A stretch of DNA of 64,000 nt from Flavobacterium sp. TR2. GTDB taxonomy: Bacteria; Bacteroidota; Bacteroidia; Flavobacteriales; Flavobacteriaceae. A program made the translations under genes and the position numbers. Positions 18,367 to 26,867 of this stretch are shown one piece after another (the first letter of the stretch is position 1; every line of letters begins with the position of its first letter). Under the pieces are notes generated by a model. The model had not been told where the DNA came from, made no database searches, and worked only from the letters and a program-made list of their open reading frames with translations. The DNA lies in assembly GCF_025252405.1 (NCBI RefSeq), contig NZ_CP104307.1, positions 124,001 to 188,000 of the forward strand. The letters are read 5' to 3'.

Positions 18367-19680
18367 TTAAGCTCTCACGATTTTTGCGCCGATTGCTCTC
18401 AAACGCTCATCGATACGCTCATATCCTCGATCGATTTGTTCAATATTCTGGATCGTACTTGTTCCTTTTGCAGAAAGCGCCGCAATCAACAATGAGATTC
18501 CTGCACGAATATCTGGAGATGACATTGTAGTTGCTTTCAATTGAGATTCGAAATTATGCCCCATAACCACAGCTCTGTGCGGATCGCATAACATAATTTT
18601 TGCTCCCATATCGATTAGCTTATCTACGAAGAATAAACGGCTTTCGAACATTTTTTGGTGAATTAAAACATCTCCTTTTGCTTGAGTTGCCACAACCAAA
18701 ACGATGCTTAACAAGTCAGGCGTAAATCCTGGCCAAGGCGCATCGGCAATAGTTAAAATAGAACCGTCAATATCTGTTTTTACTTCATATCCATCTTTAT
18801 GAGCAGGAATATAAATATCATCATTACGTTTTTCAACGGTAATTCCTAGTTTTCTAAAAGTATTTGGAATCAAACCTAAGTTTTCCCAGCTTACATTTTT
18901 GATTGTGATTTCGCTTTTTGTCATAGCCGCAAGACCAATCCAAGAACCAATTTCAATCATATCAGGAAGAATTCTGTGCTCGCATCCTCCAAGGCTTTCA
19001 ACACCTTCTATAGTCAATAAGTTAGACCCAACTCCAGTAATTTTAGCTCCCATAGAGTTTAGCATCTTGCATAATTGCTGTAAGTAAGGTTCGCAAGCAG
19101 CGTTGTAAACTGTAGTCGTTCCTTTTGCTAAAACGGCAGCCATTACAATGTTTGCGGTTCCAGTTACAGAAGCCTCATCAAGAAGCATATCTGTACCTTT
19201 AAGACCTTCTTCAGGAGTTTCTACTCCGTAAAAATGATCTTCTCTATTATATCTGAATTTTGCTCCAAGGTTAATAAACCCTTCAAAGTGTGTATCTAAT
19301 CTACGGCGACCGATTTTATCTCCACCTGGCTTAGGAATATATCCTTTTCCGAAACGAGCCAAAAGCGGACCAACAATCATAATTGAACCACGAAGCGCTC
19401 CTCCTTCTTTTTTGAAAGCTTCAGTTTCTAAATAGCCTACATTAACTTCATCAGCTTGAAAAGTAATTGAACCTGGTTCGTTACGTTGAATTTTAACCCC
19501 TAAATTCCCCAACAAAGTGATTAATTTATTGATGTCTATAATATCAGGAATGTTATTAATTTTCACTTTCTCTCCTGTTAGAAGCACGGCACATAAAATT
19601 TGTAATGCCTCATTTTTTGCTCCTTGCGGAGTGATTTCTCCTTTTAAAGGAGTACCTCCTTCGATTTTAAAAATTCCCAT
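18367..19680 (-). CDS. murA: UDP-N-acetylglucosamine 1-carboxyvinyltransferase (Asp variant)
   Basis: 437 residues, full length for MurA, which transfers enolpyruvate from PEP to UDP-GlcNAc in the first committed step of peptidoglycan synthesis. Lys22 and Asn23 of GAKNEALQILCA, the ALRGSIMIVGPLLARFG region and the late DIRAGISLLIAALSAKG block are visible. The catalytic loop reads KPGGDKIGRR: residue 121 is Asp at the position where most MurA enzymes have the reactive Cys (Cys115 in E. coli). Asp at this site is known from mycobacteria, chlamydiae and Borrelia and makes the enzyme insensitive to fosfomycin while keeping activity. It is preceded by DUF4290 and DUF493 genes on the same strand. 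Confidence 0.96.
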   Translation of the reverse strand: MGIFKIEGGTPLKGEITPQGAKNEALQILCAVLLTGEKVKINNIPDIIDINKLITLLGNLGVKIQRNEPGSITFQADEVNVGYLETEAFKKEGGALRGSIMIVGPLLARFGKGYIPKPGGDKIGRRRLDTHFEGFINLGAKFRYNREDHFYGVETPEEGLKGTDMLLDEASVTGTANIVMAAVLAKGTTTVYNAACEPYLQQLCKMLNSMGAKITGVGSNLLTIEGVESLGGCEHRILPDMIEIGSWIGLAAMTKSEITIKNVSWENLGLIPNTFRKLGITVEKRNDDIYIPAHKDGYEVKTDIDGSILTIADAPWPGFTPDLLSIVLVVATQAKGDVLIHQKMFESRLFFVDKLIDMGAKIMLCDPHRAVVMGHNFESQLKATTMSSPDIRAGISLLIAALSAKGTSTIQNIEQIDRGYERIDERLRAIGAKIVRA

Positions 19681-19690
19681 AGATTTTTGT

Positions 19691-19766
19691 TAAGGTTCTA
19701 AGGTTCTGAGATTCTAAGGTTCTGAGCTAAAATCTTAGCATCTTAGAAACTTAGCATCTTAGCCTC
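19691..19766. repeat. Heptad inverted repeat in front of murA
   Basis: A tandem of imperfect seven-base words on the left (TTAAGGTTCTAAGGTTCTGAG, quoted up to 20: TAAGGTTCTAAGGTTCTGAG; then ATTCTAAGGTTCTGAGC) folds back on a matching array on the right (ATCTTAGCATCTTAG, AAACTTAGCATCTTAGCC). It lies between the DUF4290 stop and the murA start, so any hairpin would be in the RNA directly upstream of murA. Confidence 0.75.
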
Positions 19767-19767
19767 T

Positions 19768-20487
19768 TTATTTTTGATTATTGTTTTTTTGAAAATTCTT
19801 TTTTTGACCGCCTTTGTTATTCTTGTTATTCTGAGTTTTTGGCTGTGCGCCAGAAGCTGTTTTATTAGACATACGCTTATTGGTACGCATTAAGTCTGTT
19901 GTATTCAGCAATTCTTCTGTACTGTGCAGCAAATTGATTTTACCGCCAGATAATTCATATAAATGTTCAAAAATCACATCGTCTTTTACGGTGTCTTTGT
20001 TCCAGCTTAAGAACGATTTTTTCATATGATTGGCAATGACCATTATCAATGCATTTTTCATTTCGCCTTCTTCCCATTTATTGGCAACCTCAATCATATA
20101 TTTAATGTTGTTACCATAAAATCTGTATTTTGGAAAGTTCTGCGGATACTGCAAAGTCTCTGGTTTTAACTGCAAAACATCTCTAGACGGAATCGGATAA
20201 GGCGATTCTACATTCAGCTTGAAATCTGACATAATAAAAAGCTGATCCCAAAGCTTATGCTGAAAATCTGGCACATCTCGCAAATGCGGATTTAGGCTTC
20301 CCATAACCTGAATGATATATTTTGCGGCTTTATTGCGCGTTTCATCATCTTCGATTGCAGTTGCCTGATCAATAAGTTTTTGCAAATGACGACCATATTC
20401 TGGGATAATTAAGCGCTGTCTTTCAGAATTATATTCCAAATTATAGACAACATCTTTTGCGGCTTCTCTTTTATATTTTTCGATCAT
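19768..20487 (-). CDS. DUF4290 domain protein
   Basis: 239 residues, soluble, without signal peptide. The body (about 1-200) matches DUF4290, a Bacteroidota-specific family of unknown function, with VYNLEYNSERQRLIIPEYGR near the start and ESPYPIPSRDVLQLKPE in the middle. The C-terminal 30 or so residues are low-complexity and very rich in Asn, Lys and Gln (for example KTQNNKNNKGGQKKNFQ), which suggests a basic, disordered tail able to contact RNA or other anionic partners. It starts 4 bp after the DUF493 stop and precedes murA, an order I recall from other Flavobacteriia. No function is claimed. Confidence 0.82.
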   Translation of the reverse strand: MIEKYKREAAKDVVYNLEYNSERQRLIIPEYGRHLQKLIDQATAIEDDETRNKAAKYIIQVMGSLNPHLRDVPDFQHKLWDQLFIMSDFKLNVESPYPIPSRDVLQLKPETLQYPQNFPKYRFYGNNIKYMIEVANKWEEGEMKNALIMVIANHMKKSFLSWNKDTVKDDVIFEHLYELSGGKINLLHSTEELLNTTDLMRTNKRMSNKTASGAQPKTQNNKNNKGGQKKNFQKNNNQK

Positions 20488-20491
20488 AAGA

Positions 20492-20788
20492 TTATAATGA
20501 AACTATACCTTCAATTGTAGAAACTTCTTTGTATTTACTGATCACATCATCTGAGCTGTGCATAGTAACATCTACAGAAACACTGGTAAACTTACCCGTT
20601 TTCGATTTTGTTGTTTTAATCACCGCCCCCATTCTATCAAAAGCTTTCTCAACACGCTCGACATTATCTGCCACAGATGGCACAATAAATTTGTACAAGT
20701 ATTCTGCTGGCCAAGTATTTGCATTATCAAGCTCCAATTTCAGTCTTTCGTAAAATTCGGCTGTATTTTTTTCTTTATCGTTCTCCAT
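20492..20788 (-). CDS. DUF493 (YbeD-like) family protein
   Basis: 98 residues with a ferredoxin-like fold signature. WPAEYLYKFIVPSVADN is the first strand and helix, and TTKSKTGKFTSVSVDVTMHS plus SSDDVISKYKEVSTIEGIVSL completes the ACT-like pattern of the YbeD/DUF493 family. These small cytoplasmic proteins resemble regulatory ACT domains; their ligand is unknown. It heads the likely operon DUF493-DUF4290-murA. Upstream is an inverted repeat of the GCCACGAATT type, then a divergent esterase gene. Confidence 0.88.
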   Translation of the reverse strand: MENDKEKNTAEFYERLKLELDNANTWPAEYLYKFIVPSVADNVERVEKAFDRMGAVIKTTKSKTGKFTSVSVDVTMHSSDDVISKYKEVSTIEGIVSL

Positions 20789-20887
20789 TCGTAATTAAAA
20801 ATAAACGCAAATATACGGTTTTTGAATTTAGATTTCTGAGTTTAGATTTTAGATTTTTTGACTCTAAAAATACAAGGTGTTTTTTTT

Positions 20888-21001
20888 CCACGAATTACAC
20901 TTATTAGCGCAAATTATTCAATCTTAAATTCAATTTCACCAATTTTAATTAACTTGGCAAATCAAAAAATAAAAATTAGCGAAAATTCGTGAAATTCGTG
21001 G
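20888..21001. repeat. GCCACGAATT-type inverted repeat between divergent genes
   Basis: CCACGAATTACAC (20888-20900) plus TTATTAGCGCAAATT pairs imperfectly with the segment 20973-21001, whose minus-strand reading starts CCACGAATTTCACGAATTTT and continues CGCTAATTT. This copy lies between the divergent DUF493 and esterase genes. It makes the upstream in-frame Met of the esterase an unlikely start, because that codon sits inside the right arm. Confidence 0.75.
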
Positions 21002-21051
21002 CAAAAAACTTTGTGACTTCACGACTTTTTGCGAGATTAAAACCATTTCAA

Positions 21052-21966
21052 ATGAAAAAATTCCTTTTACTTTTTATCGTTCTTACGCTAAATTCAATTC
21101 AGGCACAAGAAATAAAAACACTCACTTATTTCCAAAATGACACTTTAAAGCTGGATTTAGATTTATATCTGCCAAAGAAAAAAGCAGGCGAGAAAATTCC
21201 GCTGATCATGTTTGCTTTTGGCGGAGGTTTTTCTGGCGGAGAGCGCACAAGTGAGAAAGATTTCGGAAAATTCATGTCGCAAAATGGCTATGCCGTAGCA
21301 AGCATTTCGTATAGTTTATATATGAAAGGAAAAGATTTTGGCTGTAAAGGAACTTTGACAGAAAAAATAAAAGCAATTCAGATAGGCGTAAGCGATATGT
21401 GGCAAGCAACAGCTTTTTTAATTGAGAATGCTGATAAATATAATCTTGACACTTCAAAAATATTTATTTCCGGAATTAGTGCAGGTGCCGAAATCGGCTT
21501 TCATGCTTCTTTTTGGGATTATAAATTGATGAATTTATACAAAAGCAATCTGCCGGAAAACTTCAAATACAAAGGTTTTATTGGAGGTTCGGGAGCCATT
21601 CAAGACATAAATCTGATTACGAAAGAAAAAGCAATTCCGATGTTATTGGCGCATGGAAATAATGACGACACCGTTTCGTACGCAGCAGGCTCGCACCGTT
21701 CTTGCCCAACAAATGCTTCGGGCTGGCTGATTCTTTTTGGCTCTTATGCCGTTTATAATCAAATGGCCGATTTGCATAAAGACATCGAACTCATTACTTT
21801 CTGCGGTGGCGGACATGAATTCTCTGGTTATCTTTTCCACGAAGGTCAGCAATATGTTTTAGATTTTGTGAATGATGTTCTGAAGGACAAAAAATTCCAA
21901 TCGCATCTGATTGTTCCTTCCAATAAAAAGGGAAAAGATTCTGGGAAATATTTGTTTTGTGAGTAA
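21052..21966 (+). CDS. Secreted alpha/beta-hydrolase (esterase-like)
   Basis: 304 residues from the ATG at 21052 (MKKFLLLFIVLTLNSIQAQ), a clear signal peptide; an in-frame Met at 20989 lies inside an inverted repeat and is rejected. The fold signature includes the oxyanion-type loop MFAFGGGFSGGER, the nucleophile elbow ISGISAGAEIG with Ser in GxSxG, the Asp loop LLAHGNNDDTVSY and the catalytic His in GGGHEFSGYLF. This is a periplasmic or exported carboxylesterase-type hydrolase, perhaps acting on acetylated glycans like other secreted Bacteroidota esterases. The substrate is not determinable. It precedes a hypothetical gene by 17 bp. Confidence 0.85.
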   Translation: MKKFLLLFIVLTLNSIQAQEIKTLTYFQNDTLKLDLDLYLPKKKAGEKIPLIMFAFGGGFSGGERTSEKDFGKFMSQNGYAVASISYSLYMKGKDFGCKGTLTEKIKAIQIGVSDMWQATAFLIENADKYNLDTSKIFISGISAGAEIGFHASFWDYKLMNLYKSNLPENFKYKGFIGGSGAIQDINLITKEKAIPMLLAHGNNDDTVSYAAGSHRSCPTNASGWLILFGSYAVYNQMADLHKDIELITFCGGGHEFSGYLFHEGQQYVLDFVNDVLKDKKFQSHLIVPSNKKGKDSGKYLFCE

Positions 21967-21983
21967 TTTTTCAAAGAAGAACA

Positions 21984-22550
21984 ATGAAAATTGATTATAA
22001 AAATTTTGAAATTGAAGTTATTGATGATAAAAATTACATTTTAAATTCAAATAATAATTTCCGTCAATATCAAAAAATTTATTTTGAAGAAAGTAAATTT
22101 CAACCTACCACTAAGCATGCCGTCATTATTAAAGAATATGGAATTGAAATTTCAAGTGTAATAATTTGTGAAACTGAGGGCGCGACAGGAATATATGAAA
22201 ACTCATGCATTATTGAAGATGATAAAATATGGATTCGAGTTTCAAATAAAATTTACTGTTTAAAGATTCCTTCATTAGAAATTATATGGCAAAAAGAGTT
22301 TGATCAATTCACCAACTTTTGTTTTTACAAACTTGAAGAAGATTTCCTTATTCATGGAGAATTAGAAATTTTCAGAATAACAAAAAATGGAGAGATTATT
22401 TGGAGTTTTGGAGGAAGAGATATTTGGGTAAATCCTGAAGGCAGTGAAGAGTTTACTATTAAAAATAATGTTATACTTTTAGTAGATTTTGAATCAAACA
22501 GATATATTCTTGATTTTGATGGAAAATTATTAGAAGATATCCCAAAATAA
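21984..22550 (+). CDS. Conserved hypothetical, beta-propeller-like
   Basis: 188 residues, no signal peptide. The sequence is mostly beta-strand with short repeated units of the kind Ile-x-Cys-Leu-x-Ile-Pro-Ser-Leu-x-Ile-Ile-Trp-x-Lys (IYCLKIPSLEIIWQKEFDQF, then IFRITKNGEIIWSFGGRD, then NRYILDFDGKLLED). These resemble blades of a PQQ/WD-type propeller, but too few are present for a full propeller, so the fold is a guess. I do not recognise a family. It lies 17 bp after the esterase on the same strand and may be co-transcribed. Confidence 0.65.
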   Translation: MKIDYKNFEIEVIDDKNYILNSNNNFRQYQKIYFEESKFQPTTKHAVIIKEYGIEISSVIICETEGATGIYENSCIIEDDKIWIRVSNKIYCLKIPSLEIIWQKEFDQFTNFCFYKLEEDFLIHGELEIFRITKNGEIIWSFGGRDIWVNPEGSEEFTIKNNVILLVDFESNRYILDFDGKLLEDIPK

Positions 22551-22916
22551 TAAAAAAGAAATAGCTACAGATATTAGGCTAAAGCCATAAATCTCAAAAC
22601 AGTTAAACCCATTGGTTAAAACCAACGGCAACTCAAATGAAAACTGCTCCAGCGGAGCAAAATATTTATAGAAAAATAATTTCACCCCATTCAAAAGCTC
22701 CAGCGGAGCGACATATAAATCACGCAAAATATGTCGCTCCGCTGGAGCTTTTGATTTATTGTATTCAATATTTCTATAAATATGTCGTCCCTCACGGGAC
22801 TTTTCACTTTGCTAAAACAAAACCATTTTCCTTCCTCAATCAGCAACTTTTGTTTAGTAAAATATCAAATCTTTCGTTTCTGATAAATATTCTTTTTAAT
22901 TATAAATAAGTTTAGG
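22551..22916. repeat. GCTCC-NNN-GGAGC palindrome array
   Basis: This 366-bp gap has no gene. GCTCCAGCGGAGC occurs at 22646-22658 and 22697-22709, and GCTCCGCTGGAGC, its reverse complement, at 22736-22748. The last two units and their flanks form a perfect 24-bp stem (22693-22716 against 22729-22752) with a 12-nt loop. A related CGTCCCTCACGGGAC lies near 22788. The text CATATTTATAG-like between units recurs (AATATTTATAG, ACATATAAAT). Similar units occur at 43533 and 43583. Confidence 0.85.
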
Positions 22917-22924
22917 TAAATTTG
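22917..22924 (+). promoter_or_regulatory. -7 element for the NadR-like ATPase gene
   Basis: TAAATTTG matches the Bacteroidota TAnnTTTG -7 box. There is no clear TTG 19 bp upstream. The predicted transcript start (about 22930) lies only about a dozen bases before the GTG start codon. Confidence 0.6.
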
Positions 22925-22942
22925 CGCTTTATTTTTAGAATA

Positions 22943-23476
22943 GTGCAAAAAGAAATTATAGTCTTGCTTGGCGGACCTGGTACTGGAAAATCAACACTTA
23001 TTAACGAATTGGTAGCTCGTGGCTTTTGCTGCTACCCTGAAATCTCTAGACAGGTTACCATGAAAGCGCAGCAGGAAGGCATTGAACAGTTGTTTCTGGA
23101 ACAGCCGCTTTTGTTTAGCGAAATGTTATTGGAAGGTCGTATTGAACAATACAAAAATGCTCTTGAAGAACCTGATAATGTGGTTTTTATTGATCGCGGA
23201 ATTCCAGATGTTGTAGCCTATATGGATTACATTGGCGATGAATATCCGGAAAGTTTTATTAAGGCTTGCGAAGACTATAAATATTCTAAAACTTTTATTC
23301 TGCCGCCATGGGAAGAAATTTACCAAAGCGATGCAGAGCGTTACGAAAATTTCGATCAAGCAGTTAAAATTCAAAACCATCTTGTGGAAACCTATAAAAA
23401 ATATGGTTACGAACTGATTGAGGTTCCAAAAGATACGGTTGAAAACAGAATTCTTTATATCTTAGACAAAATTTAG
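22943..23476 (+). CDS. AAA_28 / NadR-like P-loop ATPase
   Basis: 178 residues starting at a GTG at 22943. The alternative TTG at 22922 lies inside the promoter -7 box, so GTG is preferred. The Walker A motif VLLGGPGTGKSTLINELV is at the N-terminus, then FIDRGIPDVVAYM for the Walker B/lid region. This matches the AAA_28 family of small nucleotide kinases or ATPases related to the NadR ribosylnicotinamide kinase domain. Substrate unknown. It is followed by recQ 66 bp later. The short 5' leader implied by the promoter position is discussed as a finding. Confidence 0.85.
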   Translation: MQKEIIVLLGGPGTGKSTLINELVARGFCCYPEISRQVTMKAQQEGIEQLFLEQPLLFSEMLLEGRIEQYKNALEEPDNVVFIDRGIPDVVAYMDYIGDEYPESFIKACEDYKYSKTFILPPWEEIYQSDAERYENFDQAVKIQNHLVETYKKYGYELIEVPKDTVENRILYILDKI

Positions 23477-23542
23477 CAGTATGGTTTAAAGTTGCAAAAA
23501 CTAGAAACTGTTTTCTAAATTTTTAACTTTAAAACTTACGCC

Positions 23543-25438
23543 ATGCTTGGAGCGCAGGATATTCTTCTAAAATACTGGAAACACGACAGTTTTAGACCGC
23601 TGCAAAAAGAAATTATAGATTCTGTTCTTGATGGACAGGACACTTTTGCCGTACTTCCGACTGGTGGCGGAAAATCTATTTGTTTTCAGGTTCCTGCCAT
23701 GATGCGGGAAGGCATCTGCCTAGTTATTTCACCACTGATTGCTTTAATGAAGGATCAAGTGATGAATCTGCAGAAAAGAGATATTAAGGCGATTGCTCTT
23801 ACTGGCGGCATCCATACTGAGGAATTGATTGACCTTCTTGACAATTGCCAATACGGGAATTACAAATTCTTATATCTTTCTCCCGAAAGACTGCAATCGG
23901 ACTGGATTCTGGAGCGCATTAAAAACTTGCCCATCAATTTAATTGCTATTGATGAGGCGCATTGCGTTTCGCAGTGGGGACATGATTTTAGACCTGCCTA
24001 TCTTAAAATTGCAGAACTAAAAAAATACTTTCCTAAAATTCCGTTTTTGGCTTTAACAGCAACGGCTACTCCGAGAGTTATTGAAGATATCAGAACGCAA
24101 TTAGAATTAAAAAATCCAAATCACTTTCAGCAGTCGTTTGAGCGAAAAAATATCGCTTACATGGTTTTTGAAGTCGAAGATAAATTGTACCGCACCGAAC
24201 AGATTCTCAAGAAAAATCCGCAGCCGTCTATTATATATGTGCGAAATCGCAAGGCGTGCTTGAATATGTCTTCGCAATTGCAGTCGCTTGGTTTTACGGC
24301 AACGTATTATCACGGGGGACTTTCGTCAAAAGAAAAAGACAAAAATATGCAGTTGTGGATGTCAGAGCAGGCGCAAGTTATAGTGGCTACAAATGCTTTC
24401 GGAATGGGAATTGACAAAGACAACGTTAAAACCGTAATTCACACGCAGCTTCCAGAAAATCTAGAAAATTACTATCAGGAATCAGGACGCGCAGGACGAA
24501 ATGGCGCTAAAGCTTTTTCGGTTCTTTTGTATAATAATTCAGATTCTATACAGACTGAGCAGCAGTTTTTAAACATTCTTCCAGACAAAAAGTTTCTGAA
24601 AACGATGTACATTAAACTCTGCAATTACTTTCAGATTGCTTACGGAGAAGGTTTAGACGAATCTTTTTCATTCAAACTGAATCATTTCTGCAACAAATAC
24701 GAGTTCCCTACTCTTAAAACGTACAACGCTTTACAGTTTTTGAATCAGCAGGGAATTATCACGATGTCCCAAGAATTCTCAGAGAAAATCAGCATTCAGT
24801 TTTTAATTGAATCTAAAGAAGTGATTCGATACATGAGCTTGAACCCAAGCGACGAAGAAATTATTCTGGCGATTTTAAGAACTTATCCCGGCGTTTATGA
24901 TGTAAAATCTAATTTGAATCTGGGATTAATTGCGAAAAAATCAAACCGATCTGAAGAGCAGGTCATTGCTGTTTTGGAAAAACTAAAAGAAAAAGAAATC
25001 ATTGAATATAAGTCTAAAAATAATGATGCCACTGTACTATTTAATGAAGTTCGAGAAGACGACCTGACAATAAATAGAGTCTCAAAATATTTAGAAAAGC
25101 AAAATGAAGTTAAAAAAGAACAGCTTTTATCTGTTCTTCATTATATAAAGGACACCAAAACCTGCAAAAACAGATTGGTTTTGAATTATTTTGGAGAAGA
25201 AACAACAGAAAACTGCGGCATTTGTTCTTACTGCATTACGCAAAAAGGAAAAATTACCGAAGCCGATTCTATTGCAGACAAGATCCTTTCTTTACTCAGA
25301 ACAGCTTCGTTGACTTCGAGAGAAATTGAAAACCAGATAAAAATGGACGCCAAAGACATTTTATCGGTTCTTCAAGAATTGCTCGAAAACAATCACATCA
25401 TCATACAAGCGAATAATAAATACACTTTAAAATCATAA
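23543..25438 (+). CDS. recQ: ATP-dependent DNA helicase, RecQ family
   Basis: 631 residues. Motif I PTGGGKSICFQ (about 40-49), motif II IDEAHCVSQWGHDFRP (DEAH at 137-140) and motif VI YYQESGRAGRNGAKA are present, so it is a complete superfamily 2 helicase for 3'-5' unwinding in recombination repair. The four-Cys zinc cluster is seen as TCKNRLVLNYFG then ENCGICSYC (about 540-563), followed by a winged-helix-like tail. Compared with E. coli RecQ there are about 150 extra residues between the helicase core and the zinc cluster, and no HRDC domain. The stop codon overlaps the fmt start by one base (TAATG), so the two genes are translationally linked. Confidence 0.93.
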   Translation: MLGAQDILLKYWKHDSFRPLQKEIIDSVLDGQDTFAVLPTGGGKSICFQVPAMMREGICLVISPLIALMKDQVMNLQKRDIKAIALTGGIHTEELIDLLDNCQYGNYKFLYLSPERLQSDWILERIKNLPINLIAIDEAHCVSQWGHDFRPAYLKIAELKKYFPKIPFLALTATATPRVIEDIRTQLELKNPNHFQQSFERKNIAYMVFEVEDKLYRTEQILKKNPQPSIIYVRNRKACLNMSSQLQSLGFTATYYHGGLSSKEKDKNMQLWMSEQAQVIVATNAFGMGIDKDNVKTVIHTQLPENLENYYQESGRAGRNGAKAFSVLLYNNSDSIQTEQQFLNILPDKKFLKTMYIKLCNYFQIAYGEGLDESFSFKLNHFCNKYEFPTLKTYNALQFLNQQGIITMSQEFSEKISIQFLIESKEVIRYMSLNPSDEEIILAILRTYPGVYDVKSNLNLGLIAKKSNRSEEQVIAVLEKLKEKEIIEYKSKNNDATVLFNEVREDDLTINRVSKYLEKQNEVKKEQLLSVLHYIKDTKTCKNRLVLNYFGEETTENCGICSYCITQKGKITEADSIADKILSLLRTASLTSREIENQIKMDAKDILSVLQELLENNHIIIQANNKYTLKS

Positions 25439-26385
25439 TGGAGAAATTGAGAATTATATTTATGGGAACGCCAGAATTTGCGGTTGGCATTTTGGACACC
25501 ATTATTAAAAATAACTATGAAGTTGTTGGCGTAATTACTGCTGCAGATAAACCAGCTGGACGCGGGCAAAAAATAAAATATTCGGCCGTAAAAGAATATG
25601 CGCTTGCCAACAATCTTACTTTATTGCAGCCTACCAATTTGAAAGACGAAAATTTCTTAGCCGAATTAAAGGCGCTAAATGCTAATTTACAAATTGTAGT
25701 TGCTTTTAGAATGCTTCCAAAAGTGGTTTGGGAAATGCCAAGTCTCGGAACTTTCAATCTTCATGCATCATTGCTTCCAAATTATCGCGGAGCAGCTCCT
25801 ATTAACTGGGCAATTATCAACGGAGAAACCAAAACAGGCGTTACAACATTCTTCATTGATGATAAAATTGATACGGGTGCAATGATTTTAAATTCTGCAA
25901 TTGACATTGAGCCAGAGGAAACTGCCGGACAATTGCACGATCGCTTGATGCACCTAGGAAGCACAACCGTAATTGACACTTTAAAGGTTATTGAAAATGG
26001 AAATGTTGAGACTACAATTCAGGAAGATAACGACGATATCAAAACGGCTTACAAACTAAATAAAGAAAACTGTAAAATTGACTGGACAAAATCTGGAGCA
26101 GAAATCAACAATTTAATTCGCGGCTTGAGCCCTTATCCTGCTTCTTGGTGTTATTTAAAAGACCAAAACGAAGAGCTTAATATTAAAATTTATGAGGCAA
26201 AACTAATCTCAGAATCACATCCTTATGAGATTGGAAGGCTAATTAGCAGTAAAAAAGAAATCAAGATTGCAATAAAAGATGGATTTATTCAGTTATTAAG
26301 TCTACAATTTCCAGGAAAAAAGAGAATGCTTGCCTCCGAAATATTAAATGGGGTAAGTTTTTCTGACGTTGCAAAAGTGTATTAA
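25438..26385 (+). CDS. fmt: Methionyl-tRNA formyltransferase
   Basis: 315 residues, normal length. The N-terminal MGTPEFAVGILDTII, the catalytic FNLHASLLPNYRGAAPINWA block (with the Asn and His of the active site) and GVTTFFIDDKIDTGAMI are all present. The C-terminal OB-like domain (about 205-315) binds tRNA. The enzyme formylates initiator Met-tRNA using 10-formyl-tetrahydrofolate. The one-base overlap with recQ shows a common operon. Confidence 0.97.
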   Translation: MEKLRIIFMGTPEFAVGILDTIIKNNYEVVGVITAADKPAGRGQKIKYSAVKEYALANNLTLLQPTNLKDENFLAELKALNANLQIVVAFRMLPKVVWEMPSLGTFNLHASLLPNYRGAAPINWAIINGETKTGVTTFFIDDKIDTGAMILNSAIDIEPEETAGQLHDRLMHLGSTTVIDTLKVIENGNVETTIQEDNDDIKTAYKLNKENCKIDWTKSGAEINNLIRGLSPYPASWCYLKDQNEELNIKIYEAKLISESHPYEIGRLISSKKEIKIAIKDGFIQLLSLQFPGKKRMLASEILNGVSFSDVAKVY

Positions 26386-26491
26386 AGTCAGTAAAACAGG
26401 GGTTTGTACCTATTTTTTATCGACAAACAACACCCTTTATGAACAAAAAAAGCAAGTTATTAACAATTTTTGCTAAAAACAAAGAAAACAC

Positions 26492-26521
26492 TTGCACGCA
26501 ACGGATTTCCTACTAAATTTG
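26492..26521 (+). promoter_or_regulatory. Consensus promoter of the HU gene
   Basis: TTG (26492-26494) and TAAATTTG (26514-26521) are separated by exactly 19 bp, a perfect Bacteroidota promoter. It lies 44 bp upstream of the start codon. Confidence 0.85.
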
Positions 26522-26565
26522 TGTATTAACAATTTTTTTTAACCAACAATTAATAACTAATTATT

Positions 26566-26838
26566 ATGAACAAATCAGAATTAATCGATGCTATCGCTGC
26601 TGATGCAGGAATTACAAAAGCTGCGGCGAAATTAGCTTTAGAGTCTTTTTTAGGTAATGTAGGAACTACTTTGAAAAAAGGAGGAAGAGTTTCATTAGTA
26701 GGTTTCGGATCATGGTCAGTATCTTCAAGAGCTGCTAGAGACGGTAGAAACCCTCAAACAGGAAAAACTATCAAAATCGCAGCTAAGAACGTTGTAAAAT
26801 TTAAAGCTGGTGCTGAATTAGAAGGTGCAGTGAACTAA
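26566..26838 (+). CDS. HU-family DNA-binding protein
   Basis: 90 residues, exactly the canonical HU size. It has MNKSELIDAIAADAGITKAA at the N-terminus, the core GGRVSLVGFGSWSV, and the DNA-binding arm signature RDGRNPQTGKTIKIAA followed by VVKFKAG. HU dimers bend and coat DNA, shaping the nucleoid. It has its own consensus promoter and terminator, as expected for an abundant protein. Confidence 0.97.
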   Translation: MNKSELIDAIAADAGITKAAAKLALESFLGNVGTTLKKGGRVSLVGFGSWSVSSRAARDGRNPQTGKTIKIAAKNVVKFKAGAELEGAVN

Positions 26839-26867
26839 TAAGAAAGTTCTCTAAACTTATAATATAA

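Noticed and set aside
20989..21051. Upstream start for the esterase gene
   Set aside because: The extra codons lie in the right arm of an inverted repeat and come before a perfect signal peptide beginning at 21052.
22637..22909. Open frame of 90 codons over the GCTCC palindromes
   Set aside because: It is produced by the repeat units, has no family signal or start context and overlaps the 24-bp hairpin.
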